This document shows, one piece after another, positions 8,888-17,567 of a DNA stretch of 64,000 nt (the stretch's first letter is position 1; each line of letters opens with the position of its first letter). The stretch is from Odoribacter sp. GTDB taxonomy: Bacteria > Bacteroidota > Bacteroidia > Bacteroidales > Muribaculaceae. The notes beneath the pieces were generated by a model. The model worked only from the letters and a program-made list of their open reading frames with translations. It did no database searches and had not been told where the DNA came from. The stretch is from assembly GCA_023663145.1 (NCBI GenBank), contig JAMPHZ010000004.1, forward strand, positions 1 through 64,000, in the 5' to 3' direction. The translations under genes were made by a program, and so were the position numbers.

Positions 8888-10444
8888 ATGAACTACCAAA
8901 TTCTTTGGGCCGACGACGAAATCGACCTTTTGAAACCCCACATATTATTCCTCCGCTCGCGTGGATACGATGTGTCAACGGCCAATAACGGCCGCGATGC
9001 TCTTGACATGCTTGAGTCCCGGCATTTCGACCTTATCATACTCGACGAAAATATGCCCGGTCTTACCGGTCTCGAAACTTTGGGCCGGATAAAACAACTG
9101 TCACCACACACCCCGGTGATAATGATTACAAAAAGTGAGGAGGAAAACATAATGAATCAGGCTATCGGTAACAAAATAGCCGATTACCTCATCAAGCCTG
9201 TCAATCCCAATCAGATACTTATAGCTCTTAAGAGGCTACTACATAGTGATAGGTTGATCTCTGAACAGACAACCCGTGATTACCGTGAGGATTTCAGACA
9301 GATTGCCGACAGTATCAATACTGCCTCTACAATCGCGCAGTGGTATGACCTGTATGGCAAACTCGTATACCGCGAGCTTGAATTGGCCGATGCCGAGACA
9401 AATATGGATGAGTTGCTCGAGATGCAGAAAAATGAGGCCAACACGGAATTCGGCAAGTGGATACGCCGCAACTATGAGAAATGGATGCCGGTGGGGCCGT
9501 CGGGCGATGATGTGCCGCTCATGAGTCCCCGCATTTTTCCTGAACGCGTATTTCCCCTTCTTGACAAGGGAGAGAAAGTGTTTTTTATCCTTATTGATAA
9601 CTTCCGCCTTGACCAGTGGCGTACTGTAAAGCCGTTGTTAGCTGACATATTCACTTTCAACGAAGAACTTTATACATCAATCCTCCCTACCGCTACCCAA
9701 TATTCCCGTAACGCTATTTTCTCAGGACTGATGCCGTTGCAGATAGAGAAAATGTTTCCTGACTTATGGGTTGATGACGATTCCGAGGAGGGAAAGAACC
9801 TCAATGAGTCTCCGTTGATAGCTACACAACTTGAGCGATATCGTCGCAAAAATAAATTTTCATATAATAAGATCAATGATTCAGCCGCGTGTGAGCGCCT
9901 GCTGCGCGATTTTTCATCTTTGGAGCATAATGATCTCAATGTAATCGTGCTGAACTTTATTGACATGTTGTCGCATGCCCGCACAGAGTCAAAAATGATA
10001 CGCGAACTTGCGGCTACCAACGCGGCATACCGCTCTATTACAGAATCGTGGTTCAGGCACTCGGCCGCCATTGACCTGTTCCGCAAGATTGCCGAGACCG
10101 GGTCCAAAGTCATTCTCACCACAGACCACGGTACCATCCGTGTCGACAATCCGCTTAAAGTGGTAGGGGATAAGAATACCAATACCAATCTTCGATATAA
10201 ACTTGGCAAAAATCTAAACTACAACTCCCGCCAGGTTTATGAGGTGAAGCGGCCTGAGGCCTTCGGTCTTCCTTCTCCAAACGTGTCCACATGCTATATT
10301 TTCGCTGATGGCCGTGACTTTTTCGCTTATCCAAACAATTATAACTACTACGTACAATATTATACCGGCACATTCCAACATGGTGGTATATCCATGGAGG
10401 AGATGCTTGTACCTCTCATCACAATGTCGCCGCGTCAATTATAA
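8888..10444 (+). CDS. porX: PorX-type response regulator with PglZ domain
   Basis: 518 aa from ATG 8888 (ATG 8882 would add two residues). An N-terminal receiver domain has the acidic pair D9/D10, phospho-acceptor D53 in LILDENMPG and a conserved Lys in LIKPVNP. A middle helical region leads into a C-terminal PglZ/alkaline-phosphatase-fold domain with LIDNFRLDQW, ILPTATQYSRN and TTDHGT as probable metal and catalytic motifs. REC-PglZ is the signature of PorX, the response regulator that controls the T9SS with the kinase PorY and sigma factor SigP; neither partner is in this window. Published PorX acts as a phosphodiesterase on oligonucleotides; that activity here is by family. Confidence 0.92.
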   Translation: MNYQILWADDEIDLLKPHILFLRSRGYDVSTANNGRDALDMLESRHFDLIILDENMPGLTGLETLGRIKQLSPHTPVIMITKSEEENIMNQAIGNKIADYLIKPVNPNQILIALKRLLHSDRLISEQTTRDYREDFRQIADSINTASTIAQWYDLYGKLVYRELELADAETNMDELLEMQKNEANTEFGKWIRRNYEKWMPVGPSGDDVPLMSPRIFPERVFPLLDKGEKVFFILIDNFRLDQWRTVKPLLADIFTFNEELYTSILPTATQYSRNAIFSGLMPLQIEKMFPDLWVDDDSEEGKNLNESPLIATQLERYRRKNKFSYNKINDSAACERLLRDFSSLEHNDLNVIVLNFIDMLSHARTESKMIRELAATNAAYRSITESWFRHSAAIDLFRKIAETGSKVILTTDHGTIRVDNPLKVVGDKNTNTNLRYKLGKNLNYNSRQVYEVKRPEAFGLPSPNVSTCYIFADGRDFFAYPNNYNYYVQYYTGTFQHGGISMEEMLVPLITMSPRQL

Positions 10445-10449
10445 CCGAT

Positions 10450-10878
10450 ATGAAACCGACTACCATACACATTCCTTCTGAAGCTGCCATTGATGAGGCA
10501 GCCCGCCGTTTCGTTTCCCTGATGGGAGATGAGACTGTTTTTGCTTTTAACGGCCAGATGGGCGCCGGAAAGACCACCTTCATAGCAGCCGTGGCCCGGG
10601 CATTGGGCGTTGATGCGGAGGAGGCTAATTCTCCATCGTTTGCAATAGTTAACGAATACCGGTCCGACACTACCGCCGAACTTATCTATCATTTTGATCT
10701 CTACCGTCTCGAGAATCTTGCCGAGGTGCTTGATATCGGTTTTGAGGATTACCTTGATTCGGGCGCTCTATGCCTGATCGAGTGGCCCGGGATTGTAGCA
10801 GACATACTGCCTGCCGATACAGTGAACGTTGACATCCGGGTAAACGATGACAACACACGCGACATCATAATTTCCTGA
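10450..10878 (+). CDS. tsaE: TsaE, ATPase of tRNA threonylcarbamoyladenosine synthesis
   Basis: A 142 aa P-loop protein, the usual TsaE size. The Walker A motif is GQMGAGKTT at about residues 37-45, and later elements (SPSFAIVNEY, FDLYRL, LIEWP) match the TsaE/YjeE family. It works with TsaB and TsaD to form t6A at position 37 of ANN-decoding tRNAs. It starts 5 bp after porX and precedes birA by 13 bp, so it probably rides the same transcript. Confidence 0.95.
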   Translation: MKPTTIHIPSEAAIDEAARRFVSLMGDETVFAFNGQMGAGKTTFIAAVARALGVDAEEANSPSFAIVNEYRSDTTAELIYHFDLYRLENLAEVLDIGFEDYLDSGALCLIEWPGIVADILPADTVNVDIRVNDDNTRDIIIS

Positions 10879-10891
10879 ATCATCGTAGAAG

Positions 10892-11638
10892 ATGATATAC
10901 CGGTTTGACTCGCTGCCATCCACCAATTCGGCCATGGCAGCCAATGTCACATCCCTTAATCACGGGGATATTTACATTGCCAGTGCGCAGACAGCCGGGC
11001 GCGGCCAACGGGGAAACTCCTGGGAAGCTGCCCCCGGCAAGAACCTCACATTTTCTGTTTTACTGCGCCCCAGGGCGATAGCCCCTGCAAGAGCTTTTGC
11101 AGTGTCGATGCTTGTATCCATAGCATTGCAGCGCGTGGTCGCCGGTTGCTTGCCTGGTACTATTATCAAAATCAAATGGCCCAATGATATATATGCCGGC
11201 GATTACAAGCTATGTGGAATCCTGATAGAGAATGCATTTTCGTCGGTGATAGATCGCTCAATAGTAGGAATAGGGCTGAATGTGAATCAGCAGGCATTTA
11301 CGGGCGATGCTCCTAATCCTGTATCAATGTGCACACTCTCCGGCCATTCATTTGATCTCGATAAGTTGCTTGACCGGATTCATGAAGAGATAATGCGTGA
11401 TTTTGAAGATTTTGAAGCCAACCCGGATTTCGATCAACTTAGATGCAGATATTTCAATAGGTTATGGCGTGCGGGTGAGAACCATCGATGGCTTGACCGG
11501 CGCACAGGTGATATTTTTACGGCCTCTATCATAGATGTAGACCTCGAAGGTACTATCACATTCGATACCAAGCCACCGGTAAGTTATACATTTAAAGAAG
11601 TTTCGCCAATCATTAACAATCTTTTCCTTAAATGTTAA
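10892..11638 (+). CDS. birA: Biotin--[acetyl-CoA-carboxylase] ligase
   Basis: A 248 aa cytoplasmic enzyme that activates biotin with ATP and attaches it to carboxyl-carrier proteins. The biotin/ATP loop reads AGRGQRGNSW near residues 35-44, and KWPNDIY and GILIEN are the conserved core motifs. There is no N-terminal helix-turn-helix domain, so it is the monofunctional ligase type rather than the E. coli BirA repressor type. It is the last gene of the rsh-pgpH-porW-porX-tsaE-birA run. No strong terminator is seen after it, only a T-rich stretch near 11655. Confidence 0.93.
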   Translation: MIYRFDSLPSTNSAMAANVTSLNHGDIYIASAQTAGRGQRGNSWEAAPGKNLTFSVLLRPRAIAPARAFAVSMLVSIALQRVVAGCLPGTIIKIKWPNDIYAGDYKLCGILIENAFSSVIDRSIVGIGLNVNQQAFTGDAPNPVSMCTLSGHSFDLDKLLDRIHEEIMRDFEDFEANPDFDQLRCRYFNRLWRAGENHRWLDRRTGDIFTASIIDVDLEGTITFDTKPPVSYTFKEVSPIINNLFLKC

Positions 11639-11696
11639 AAACGGACCCATGCCCCTTTTTTATCTTTAAAAAAGTTGCTGAACGGAAAAAAAATCG

Positions 11697-11704
11697 TAAT
11701 TTTG
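11697..11704 (+). promoter_or_regulatory. -7 promoter box (TAATTTTG) for the BspA-like gene
   Basis: Full TAnnTTTG match with a TTG at 11675-11677 in the -33 position. The predicted 5' leader of about 95 nt begins with a hairpin (GGCCAA at 11709-11714 with TTGGCC at 11724-11729). Confidence 0.75.
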
Positions 11705-11753
11705 CATCGGCCAATGCCATAAGTTGGCCCGTCAGATAAGACAACTGTTTTTA

Positions 11754-11761
11754 TAACTTTG
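11754..11761 (+). promoter_or_regulatory. Possible second promoter box (TAACTTTG)
   Basis: A second TAnnTTTG match 57 bp downstream of the first and 45 bp before the ATG. It lacks a clear -33 TTG, so it may be a secondary start site or chance in an AT-rich leader. Confidence 0.4.
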
Positions 11762-11805
11762 AATTTTATTTACTTAAAATCCTATAACTAATTAATTTAA
11801 TAACC

Positions 11806-14800
11806 ATGAGAATTTCTACTCTGTTTAGCTCAGGGATTCTTCGCGGTGTAGCCGTGGCAGCTGTATGTGCCATGGGCGTTTCTGCGTCGGCCCAGACATT
11901 CCTCGATGGTGGCATTGTTTACAAAGTCTCCAAAGGCAAGGTTACAGTTCAGGCTACCAAGTACACAACCGGTAAGAACAAAGGTCTTCCTGTTGAGTGT
12001 GAGAACGGTACCGCTCCTGATAACTATACCGGCGACATTGTTATCCCCGCCCAGGTTACCTATAACGGTACAACTTATCCCGTTGAATCAGTAGGTTCAG
12101 GTTTCAAGGAATCACTGATCACCTCTATCACACTTCCCGACAATGCCGGCATCAAGATTGCCCGCGGCGGTTTCCAAAGCTGCGCCGAGCTCGTTTCTGT
12201 AAAGCTCAGCAATGACCTCACAATCATTGAAGGCAACGCTTTCCAGGGCTGTGCCAAGCTTTCTTCCATAACTGTGCCCGCAACTGTGGCTTCTATCGGT
12301 GCTGCTGCTTTCCAGGACTGCCCCGCCCTCGTTGAATTCACTCTTGAGGAATCGGAAACTCCCATCAAATTCGGCCGTTCAGCTTTCACCTCAGCTCCCG
12401 CTGTGAAGAAAGTCAGCCTCTATCGTCAGATTGACCTTACTGTTAACACAACACAGGATGACCGCGCATTCCGTGGTTGCAAGGAACTCGAAACAGTAAT
12501 CGTTGGCGGTACCTTTACTTCAATCCCCGCTAACTACTTCGAAAACTGCCCCGCCCTCAAGAACATTACTTTTGAGAGCGCCGTCACAGATATCGACTAC
12601 AACTGCTTCGCAGGTTCTGGCATGGAAGAAATCACTCTTCCCGAAACTGTAACCTCCGTATCAAGCTCATGTTTCATGGGTTGCAGGTCACTGAAAAAAG
12701 TGACCCTCGGCAGTGCCGTAGAATCCATCAGCTCAATGGCATTCTATAATTCAGCACTTCAGGAAATCAACCTCCCCGCAACTCTCAAGACGATCGGTAA
12801 CCTCGCATTCTCAGGCACCGATCTTGAAGGCACCGTTACCATCCCTGAAGCTGTTACCTCAATCGGTGACCAGGCATTCGCCAACAATGCCCGCATCTCT
12901 ACAATCGTTATTCCCGCTTCTGTAAAATCTATCGGCACCGGCGCTTTCATGGGTTGCCCCGCCGTAGCCAAGTTTGAAGTAGCTGCTGAAAACGAATATT
13001 ACACCGCTTCAGCTGACGGCACATACATCACTACCAAAGATGGTGAAACTGTTGTAGCTTACGCTCCCGCCGCTTCTGCCACCGAGTTCACCGGTGACTT
13101 CAAGGCTGTAAGCCCCTATGCTTTCTATGGCGCCAAGAACCTTACCAAGGTTGAACTTCCCTCATGTGAAAACTGGGGTGACTATTCACTGCGTGGTTCA
13201 GGTATTACTGCTCTCACCATCGGCAACACTGTTGGCCGTTATGTAGCAGCTGACTGCCCCGCTCTTGCTGAAATCACCGTCAATTGCAAGGAAATCCCCA
13301 CCGGCATCGCATACAACTGCGCTGAGCTTGCAAAAGTAACTCTTCCAGCCACAGTAACCATCGTTCGTCAGGACGCATTTGCAAACTGCCCTAAGGTTGA
13401 GAGCCTTGACCTCGGCAATGTTCTCGTTATCCTCGAAACCAACTGTTTCGCCAATTCAGGTATCAAGAACCTCACAGTTGCTTCTACATATCCCGCTGCT
13501 ATGGCTGAAGGTGTGTTCACCGCAGAATCTGCTATAACAGTAACCGTTCCCAATGACCTCGTTGACGCCTACAAGGCTGCAACCGGTTGGAGCTATCTCA
13601 CCATCGCCGGTGATGCCAACCTCAAAGCAGGTGGTGTCAAGATGGGTATGCCTGACGGCCTCTACTATGCAGGTGATGACAATAACCTCCACTGCGTCTA
13701 CTCCGACGGTAACACCGACGACTATGTTATCAACATGCAGCACACATTCCAGCTCGTTGAATTCAACAACCGTATCTACGGTGCCAGCGCCGGTCGCAAG
13801 TTCTGGTACTCAGCCTCATCAGCAGTAGAAGGTGACGGCAAACTCTTCTACATCTCACAGGTTGACGATAACCTCTTCCAGGCTGTGGTTCTTGACAACA
13901 CCGGTAACAATGCATACAAGGATCCTACAGGTCTCTATATCTACGGCAGCACCCTTTACGTTAACGACCGTAACGTGTGCGTACGCAAGATCTCAGCTGA
14001 CGCTATCGCTCTTCCCCAGGACTATCCCTCATGGATGGAAAATAACTGGATGCCTTACTACGGTGGCACATGGGTATACGGCTGTATCAAGAACGGTTTC
14101 GCTATCACCCAGGACTATGATGCAGAAGGAAATCCCGAACCTCTCTATTGGGTCGGTATGAAATACAACGGCAACGGCCTCTTCTCATTCAAGGAAGCAA
14201 ATATCGGTACTTCTTCAAGCGACGTAGGCTCACCCATCGGCGCTAACGAATACCTCACCGGTATCGGCCTAATCGCCACTTCTTTTGCTATTGACGAAGC
14301 CAACCAGCACATCTACATGTATATCGAAACTGCCGGTACAGAAGCAACCCAGATCAAGGGCGGTCTCTACCGTATTTCGAAAGAAGCTCTTGAGCAGACT
14401 CCTAATCCCTCTGCTGCCGACTTCATGATGGCTCTTGACGCTGTCCTTATCGATGGCGCTCCCGTTAAATACGAAGGTAACTCAACCAACGAGCACGTAG
14501 GTATCTCACAGCTCGCTATTGACGCCAAAGGCGAATATCTCTACTGGTGCTACCGTGCTCCCACACCTGAGGAAGCCGAGGCACAGGAATCTCAGGACTA
14601 TGCAACCCAGAACAAGGGTCAATATTGGTGGGCCGAGAAATTTGATGCCGAGAACCCCCGTCACCAGAGCGGTATCAAACGTATCAAACTCGGCGAAGAG
14701 AATCCTGAAGTTGAAACAGTTGTCAAGGGTGTTACCGGTTATGGTATCGTACCCCTCAACTATGAAGGCTCAGTTAAACCCGGTGAAGGTGAAGGTGTAA

Positions 14801-15027
14801 GCTCTCCCGTGGTAGAACAGGCAATCAATGCTATCCGCATCGAAAATGGCACCATCTTCGCCGTTGAAGACGCTCATGTTGTAATCTACAACGCAGCAGG
14901 TGCTATCGTGGCTATCGCTGACCTCGCTGCCGGCCAGACCTTCGAGACTTCAAGCCTCGCAGCCGGCATGTATATCGCTGACGCACGTACTGCACAAGGC
15001 ACCCAGTCAGTGAAATTCATCAAATAA
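11806..15027 (+). CDS. BspA-like leucine-rich-repeat surface protein, T9SS cargo
   Basis: A 1073 aa secreted protein with an N-terminal signal peptide (cleavage near SASAQ, about residue 30). Residues about 70-600 hold many LRR_5 (BspA-type) repeats with the signature A-F-x-x-C-x-x-L-x-x-(I/V). Residues about 610-990 form a Tyr/Asn/Gly-rich, beta-rich domain that I do not recognise and that may be propeller-like. The last 70 residues, ending GMYIADAR...SVKFIK, fit a T9SS type A sorting domain. BspA-like proteins bind host matrix or other bacteria. Codon use is strongly biased to C-ending and CGT codons compared with flanking genes, suggesting very high expression. Its own promoter and a strong terminator make it monocistronic. 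Confidence 0.85.
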   Translation: MRISTLFSSGILRGVAVAAVCAMGVSASAQTFLDGGIVYKVSKGKVTVQATKYTTGKNKGLPVECENGTAPDNYTGDIVIPAQVTYNGTTYPVESVGSGFKESLITSITLPDNAGIKIARGGFQSCAELVSVKLSNDLTIIEGNAFQGCAKLSSITVPATVASIGAAAFQDCPALVEFTLEESETPIKFGRSAFTSAPAVKKVSLYRQIDLTVNTTQDDRAFRGCKELETVIVGGTFTSIPANYFENCPALKNITFESAVTDIDYNCFAGSGMEEITLPETVTSVSSSCFMGCRSLKKVTLGSAVESISSMAFYNSALQEINLPATLKTIGNLAFSGTDLEGTVTIPEAVTSIGDQAFANNARISTIVIPASVKSIGTGAFMGCPAVAKFEVAAENEYYTASADGTYITTKDGETVVAYAPAASATEFTGDFKAVSPYAFYGAKNLTKVELPSCENWGDYSLRGSGITALTIGNTVGRYVAADCPALAEITVNCKEIPTGIAYNCAELAKVTLPATVTIVRQDAFANCPKVESLDLGNVLVILETNCFANSGIKNLTVASTYPAAMAEGVFTAESAITVTVPNDLVDAYKAATGWSYLTIAGDANLKAGGVKMGMPDGLYYAGDDNNLHCVYSDGNTDDYVINMQHTFQLVEFNNRIYGASAGRKFWYSASSAVEGDGKLFYISQVDDNLFQAVVLDNTGNNAYKDPTGLYIYGSTLYVNDRNVCVRKISADAIALPQDYPSWMENNWMPYYGGTWVYGCIKNGFAITQDYDAEGNPEPLYWVGMKYNGNGLFSFKEANIGTSSSDVGSPIGANEYLTGIGLIATSFAIDEANQHIYMYIETAGTEATQIKGGLYRISKEALEQTPNPSAADFMMALDAVLIDGAPVKYEGNSTNEHVGISQLAIDAKGEYLYWCYRAPTPEEAEAQESQDYATQNKGQYWWAEKFDAENPRHQSGIKRIKLGEENPEVETVVKGVTGYGIVPLNYEGSVKPGEGEGVSSPVVEQAINAIRIENGTIFAVEDAHVVIYNAAGAIVAIADLAAGQTFETSSLAAGMYIADARTAQGTQSVKFIK

Positions 15028-15050
15028 TCAGCACTGATATACTAATATTG

Positions 15051-15080
15051 AAAAGTCCCGCCATATGCGGGACTTTTTTT
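15051..15080 (+). terminator. Rho-independent terminator after the BspA-like gene
   Basis: AAAAGTCCCGC, loop CATAT, GCGGGACTTTTTTT: a near-perfect stem followed by a T-run. Confidence 0.92.
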
Positions 15081-15116
15081 ATGCTTTTTTTTACATCTTT
15101 CCTCATCCTTTTTTCG

Positions 15117-15124
15117 TAACTTTG
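15117..15124 (+). promoter_or_regulatory. -7 promoter box (TAACTTTG)
   Basis: TAnnTTTG match 32 bp before the ATG at 15157, directly after the preceding terminator. Confidence 0.75.
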
Positions 15125-15156
15125 CTACAGAAATACAAAAAAATAATAACACAATT

Positions 15157-16845
15157 ATGAACCGCAAAGTTTGCTACATCATCGCGTCTGCTGCCGTGCT
15201 TTCTCTGTCGTCATGCGGCAAGAAACTTGGCCAGTTCAGTTCTGATTATTTTACCGTAAATCCCAATCCGCTTGAGGTTGTAGGAGAGAAGGTCCCGGCC
15301 CGCATCAATGCGCGTATCCCCGCCCAGTTCTTCGTGAAAAATGCTGAAGTTACCGTCACTCCGTATCTTGTGTACAACGGCATGGAAGTTTCCTCAACCC
15401 CCTATACATTTCAGGGCGAAAAAGTGCGCGGTAACAACCCCGTCATTTCCTATGAATATGGTGGCAATGCAACAATCCCTGTAAACTTCATCTGGCAGCC
15501 AGATATGGCTGATAGCGAACTGGTACTCTCCTTTTTTGTAAACCAGGGCAAGAAACAATATGTGCTGCCCCGCGTTAAAGTCGCAACCGGTGTGATCTCA
15601 ACCGCAGCCCTTGCAACTGCCAAGTCGGTGTCGCCGGCTGTCGCTCCTGACTCTTTCCAACGCGTAATCAATCAGAAATATGCGGCTGATATCCGTTTCC
15701 TTGTAAATCAGGCCAACATACGCGCCAATCAGTTGAATACAGACGCAATGACCGAGCTCCGCAAGGAAATAATCGAGGCCGCCGGTGACTCAACCCGTCA
15801 GATCACCGAGCTTAACATACAGTCATATGCATCTCCCGAAGGTGCGCTCGATTTCAACACACGCCTCGCCGAACAGCGCGAAGTAAATACCACCGACTAT
15901 CTCCGTGATCAACTTGCAAAAGATAAGATTACCGAATTCGGTGACCTCACTGCACAGTTCACTGCTGAAGACTGGGAAGGCTTCCGCCAACTCGTGGCTC
16001 AAAGCAATATACAGGATAAGGATCTTATCCTCAGTGTGCTCTCAATGTACAATGATCCCGAGGAACGTGAGCGCGAAATCCGAAACCTCGCTAATGTGTT
16101 CGAGCAGCTTGCAGAGCAGATCCTGCCACAGTTGCGATACTCGCGCATCACGGCCTCGATAGCAGTGGTAGGAAAGAGCGACACTGAATTACTTTCATTA
16201 GCGGATTCAAAACCTTCTGATCTTACTGTTGATGAACTTCTATACGCTGCTACCCTCACCGATGACAATGCTCATCGTATGAAGATTTATCAGGCAGCTA
16301 CAAAACTCTACCCTGCCGACTACCGCACCTGGAATGACCTTGGCCTCACACAGTATGTGGCAGGAGACTACCGTGCAGCTGAAGAGGCTTTCCGCAAGGC
16401 TGCTTCTATCAACCGCAACGCCACTGAGCCTTCAATGAATCTCGGTCTTATTGAACTTAACAAAGGTAATTATGACCGTGCCAACCAATACTTCGGCTCG
16501 GCAGCCGGCGTGAATGAGCTTAATGATGCTCTCGGTGTTTACTACCTCAAGACAGGTGATAATGCTGCCGCCCTCCGTGCTTTCGGGAACAGCAAGAGCA
16601 ATAATGCCGCACTCGCACAGATTCTTGCCAAGGATTATACCAAGGCCAAGCAGACACTTGCAAGCATCAATAATCCTGACGCGACCACTTACTACCTGAT
16701 GGCCATCCTTGGTGCACGTCAAGGTAATGAGCAGATGCTCAATACAAATCTTCGACAGGCTATCCGCCTTGATCCGTCAATGGCCTCGAAGGCGCGCACC
16801 GACCTTGAATTCAAAAATTTTAATCTCTCCCGTGCTCTTAACTGA
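15157..16845 (+). CDS. Lipoprotein with OmpA-like middle region and C-terminal TPRs
   Basis: 562 aa with a lipobox ending at C20 (LSLSSC). After a beta-rich N-terminal region (about 25-150), residues about 170-260 resemble the OmpA C-terminal peptidoglycan-binding fold: YASPEG followed by N-x-x-LAEQREV. The C-terminal third (about 360-520) contains TPR-like repeats (DLGLTQYVAGDY, NLGLIELNKGNY). It is likely a periplasm-facing outer-membrane lipoprotein touching peptidoglycan and another protein. The combination recalls T9SS and fimbrial accessory lipoproteins of Bacteroidales, but I cannot assign it to a named family. It is monocistronic with its own promoter and terminator. Confidence 0.75.
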   Translation: MNRKVCYIIASAAVLSLSSCGKKLGQFSSDYFTVNPNPLEVVGEKVPARINARIPAQFFVKNAEVTVTPYLVYNGMEVSSTPYTFQGEKVRGNNPVISYEYGGNATIPVNFIWQPDMADSELVLSFFVNQGKKQYVLPRVKVATGVISTAALATAKSVSPAVAPDSFQRVINQKYAADIRFLVNQANIRANQLNTDAMTELRKEIIEAAGDSTRQITELNIQSYASPEGALDFNTRLAEQREVNTTDYLRDQLAKDKITEFGDLTAQFTAEDWEGFRQLVAQSNIQDKDLILSVLSMYNDPEEREREIRNLANVFEQLAEQILPQLRYSRITASIAVVGKSDTELLSLADSKPSDLTVDELLYAATLTDDNAHRMKIYQAATKLYPADYRTWNDLGLTQYVAGDYRAAEEAFRKAASINRNATEPSMNLGLIELNKGNYDRANQYFGSAAGVNELNDALGVYYLKTGDNAAALRAFGNSKSNNAALAQILAKDYTKAKQTLASINNPDATTYYLMAILGARQGNEQMLNTNLRQAIRLDPSMASKARTDLEFKNFNLSRALN

Positions 16846-16870
16846 TAAATAATTCAATAGCATATAAAAA

Positions 16871-16905
16871 TGCCTGCTCTGTAAATTTCCGGAGCAGGCA
16901 TTTTT
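16871..16905 (+). terminator. Rho-independent terminator
   Basis: TGCCTGCTC at 16871-16879 pairs with GAGCAGGCA at 16892-16900, followed by TTTTT. Confidence 0.9.
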
Positions 16906-17035
16906 GTGATATACCTGAATCGTTGCTGACAAACTGATGGCAAGGTTCAGTTGTTATAAATATGATCTGTCACTTCCGCCGCATACTGTGGCGGCAACCG
17001 GTCGATAAGTTAAGGTTTTATTAATAAATATATAT

Positions 17036-17563
17036 ATGCGAAACAATAGTTTGGTAACGGCGATAATCGTCGGCATAGTGGGGCTGCTCCTCATTATATT
17101 TCAGGGTCGTGGAGACTTGCTTAACTGGATAGTCATCATCTTGGGCATCATGTTTATATTGCCAGGTGCTTACATGCTTGTATCACAGGCCGGCGCGCGT
17201 AAGGAGAACCGCAGTACGGGGTCAATGATCACGGCAGTCGGTTGTATATGCCTCGGAGTGTGCCTGTGTGTCATTCCCGGTGTGTTTGTGAGTGTTTTGA
17301 TCTACCTGTTCGCATTCACACTTATTTTCATAGGAGTGGCGCAGATGGTGCAGATAGCAGATTTTAAATTACCGATGGGCTATTATATAGTGCCTGTGTT
17401 GGTGGCTGTCACCGGATTGATTATGGTGTTTGCCGGAGCCGAGAAAGATGCATCGGCAATTGTGCTTATCACGGGAATAGCTTTATTACTTTACTCCATC
17501 AATATGTTGGTGGAATATTTCAAGTTGAGGAAGAGTGCCGGCGGAGCGTTGCAAAAAAGCTGA
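17036..17563 (+). CDS. DUF308/HdeD-like membrane protein
   Basis: A 175 aa integral membrane protein with about six hydrophobic segments arranged as three pairs, the pattern of the DUF308 (HdeD) family. Gly-rich helices repeat the motif (I/L)-x-G-(I/L/V)-x-x-(L/I). HdeD is an acid-stress inner-membrane protein in E. coli; no function is proven for Bacteroidota homologues. It converges on the helicase gene with only 4 bp between stop codons. A CCGCC/GGCGG inverted repeat lies near 16978-16996 in its leader. Confidence 0.8.
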   Translation: MRNNSLVTAIIVGIVGLLLIIFQGRGDLLNWIVIILGIMFILPGAYMLVSQAGARKENRSTGSMITAVGCICLGVCLCVIPGVFVSVLIYLFAFTLIFIGVAQMVQIADFKLPMGYYIVPVLVAVTGLIMVFAGAEKDASAIVLITGIALLLYSINMLVEYFKLRKSAGGALQKS

Positions 17564-17567
17564 AAAG

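Noticed and set aside
9670..10209. A 179-codon minus-strand open frame
   Set aside because: Antisense to the PglZ domain of porX, which is clearly coding.
12000..13550. Apparent tandem DNA repeats
   Set aside because: They reflect the LRR_5 protein repeats of the BspA-like gene; DNA copies are diverged and no satellite or CRISPR-like spacing exists.
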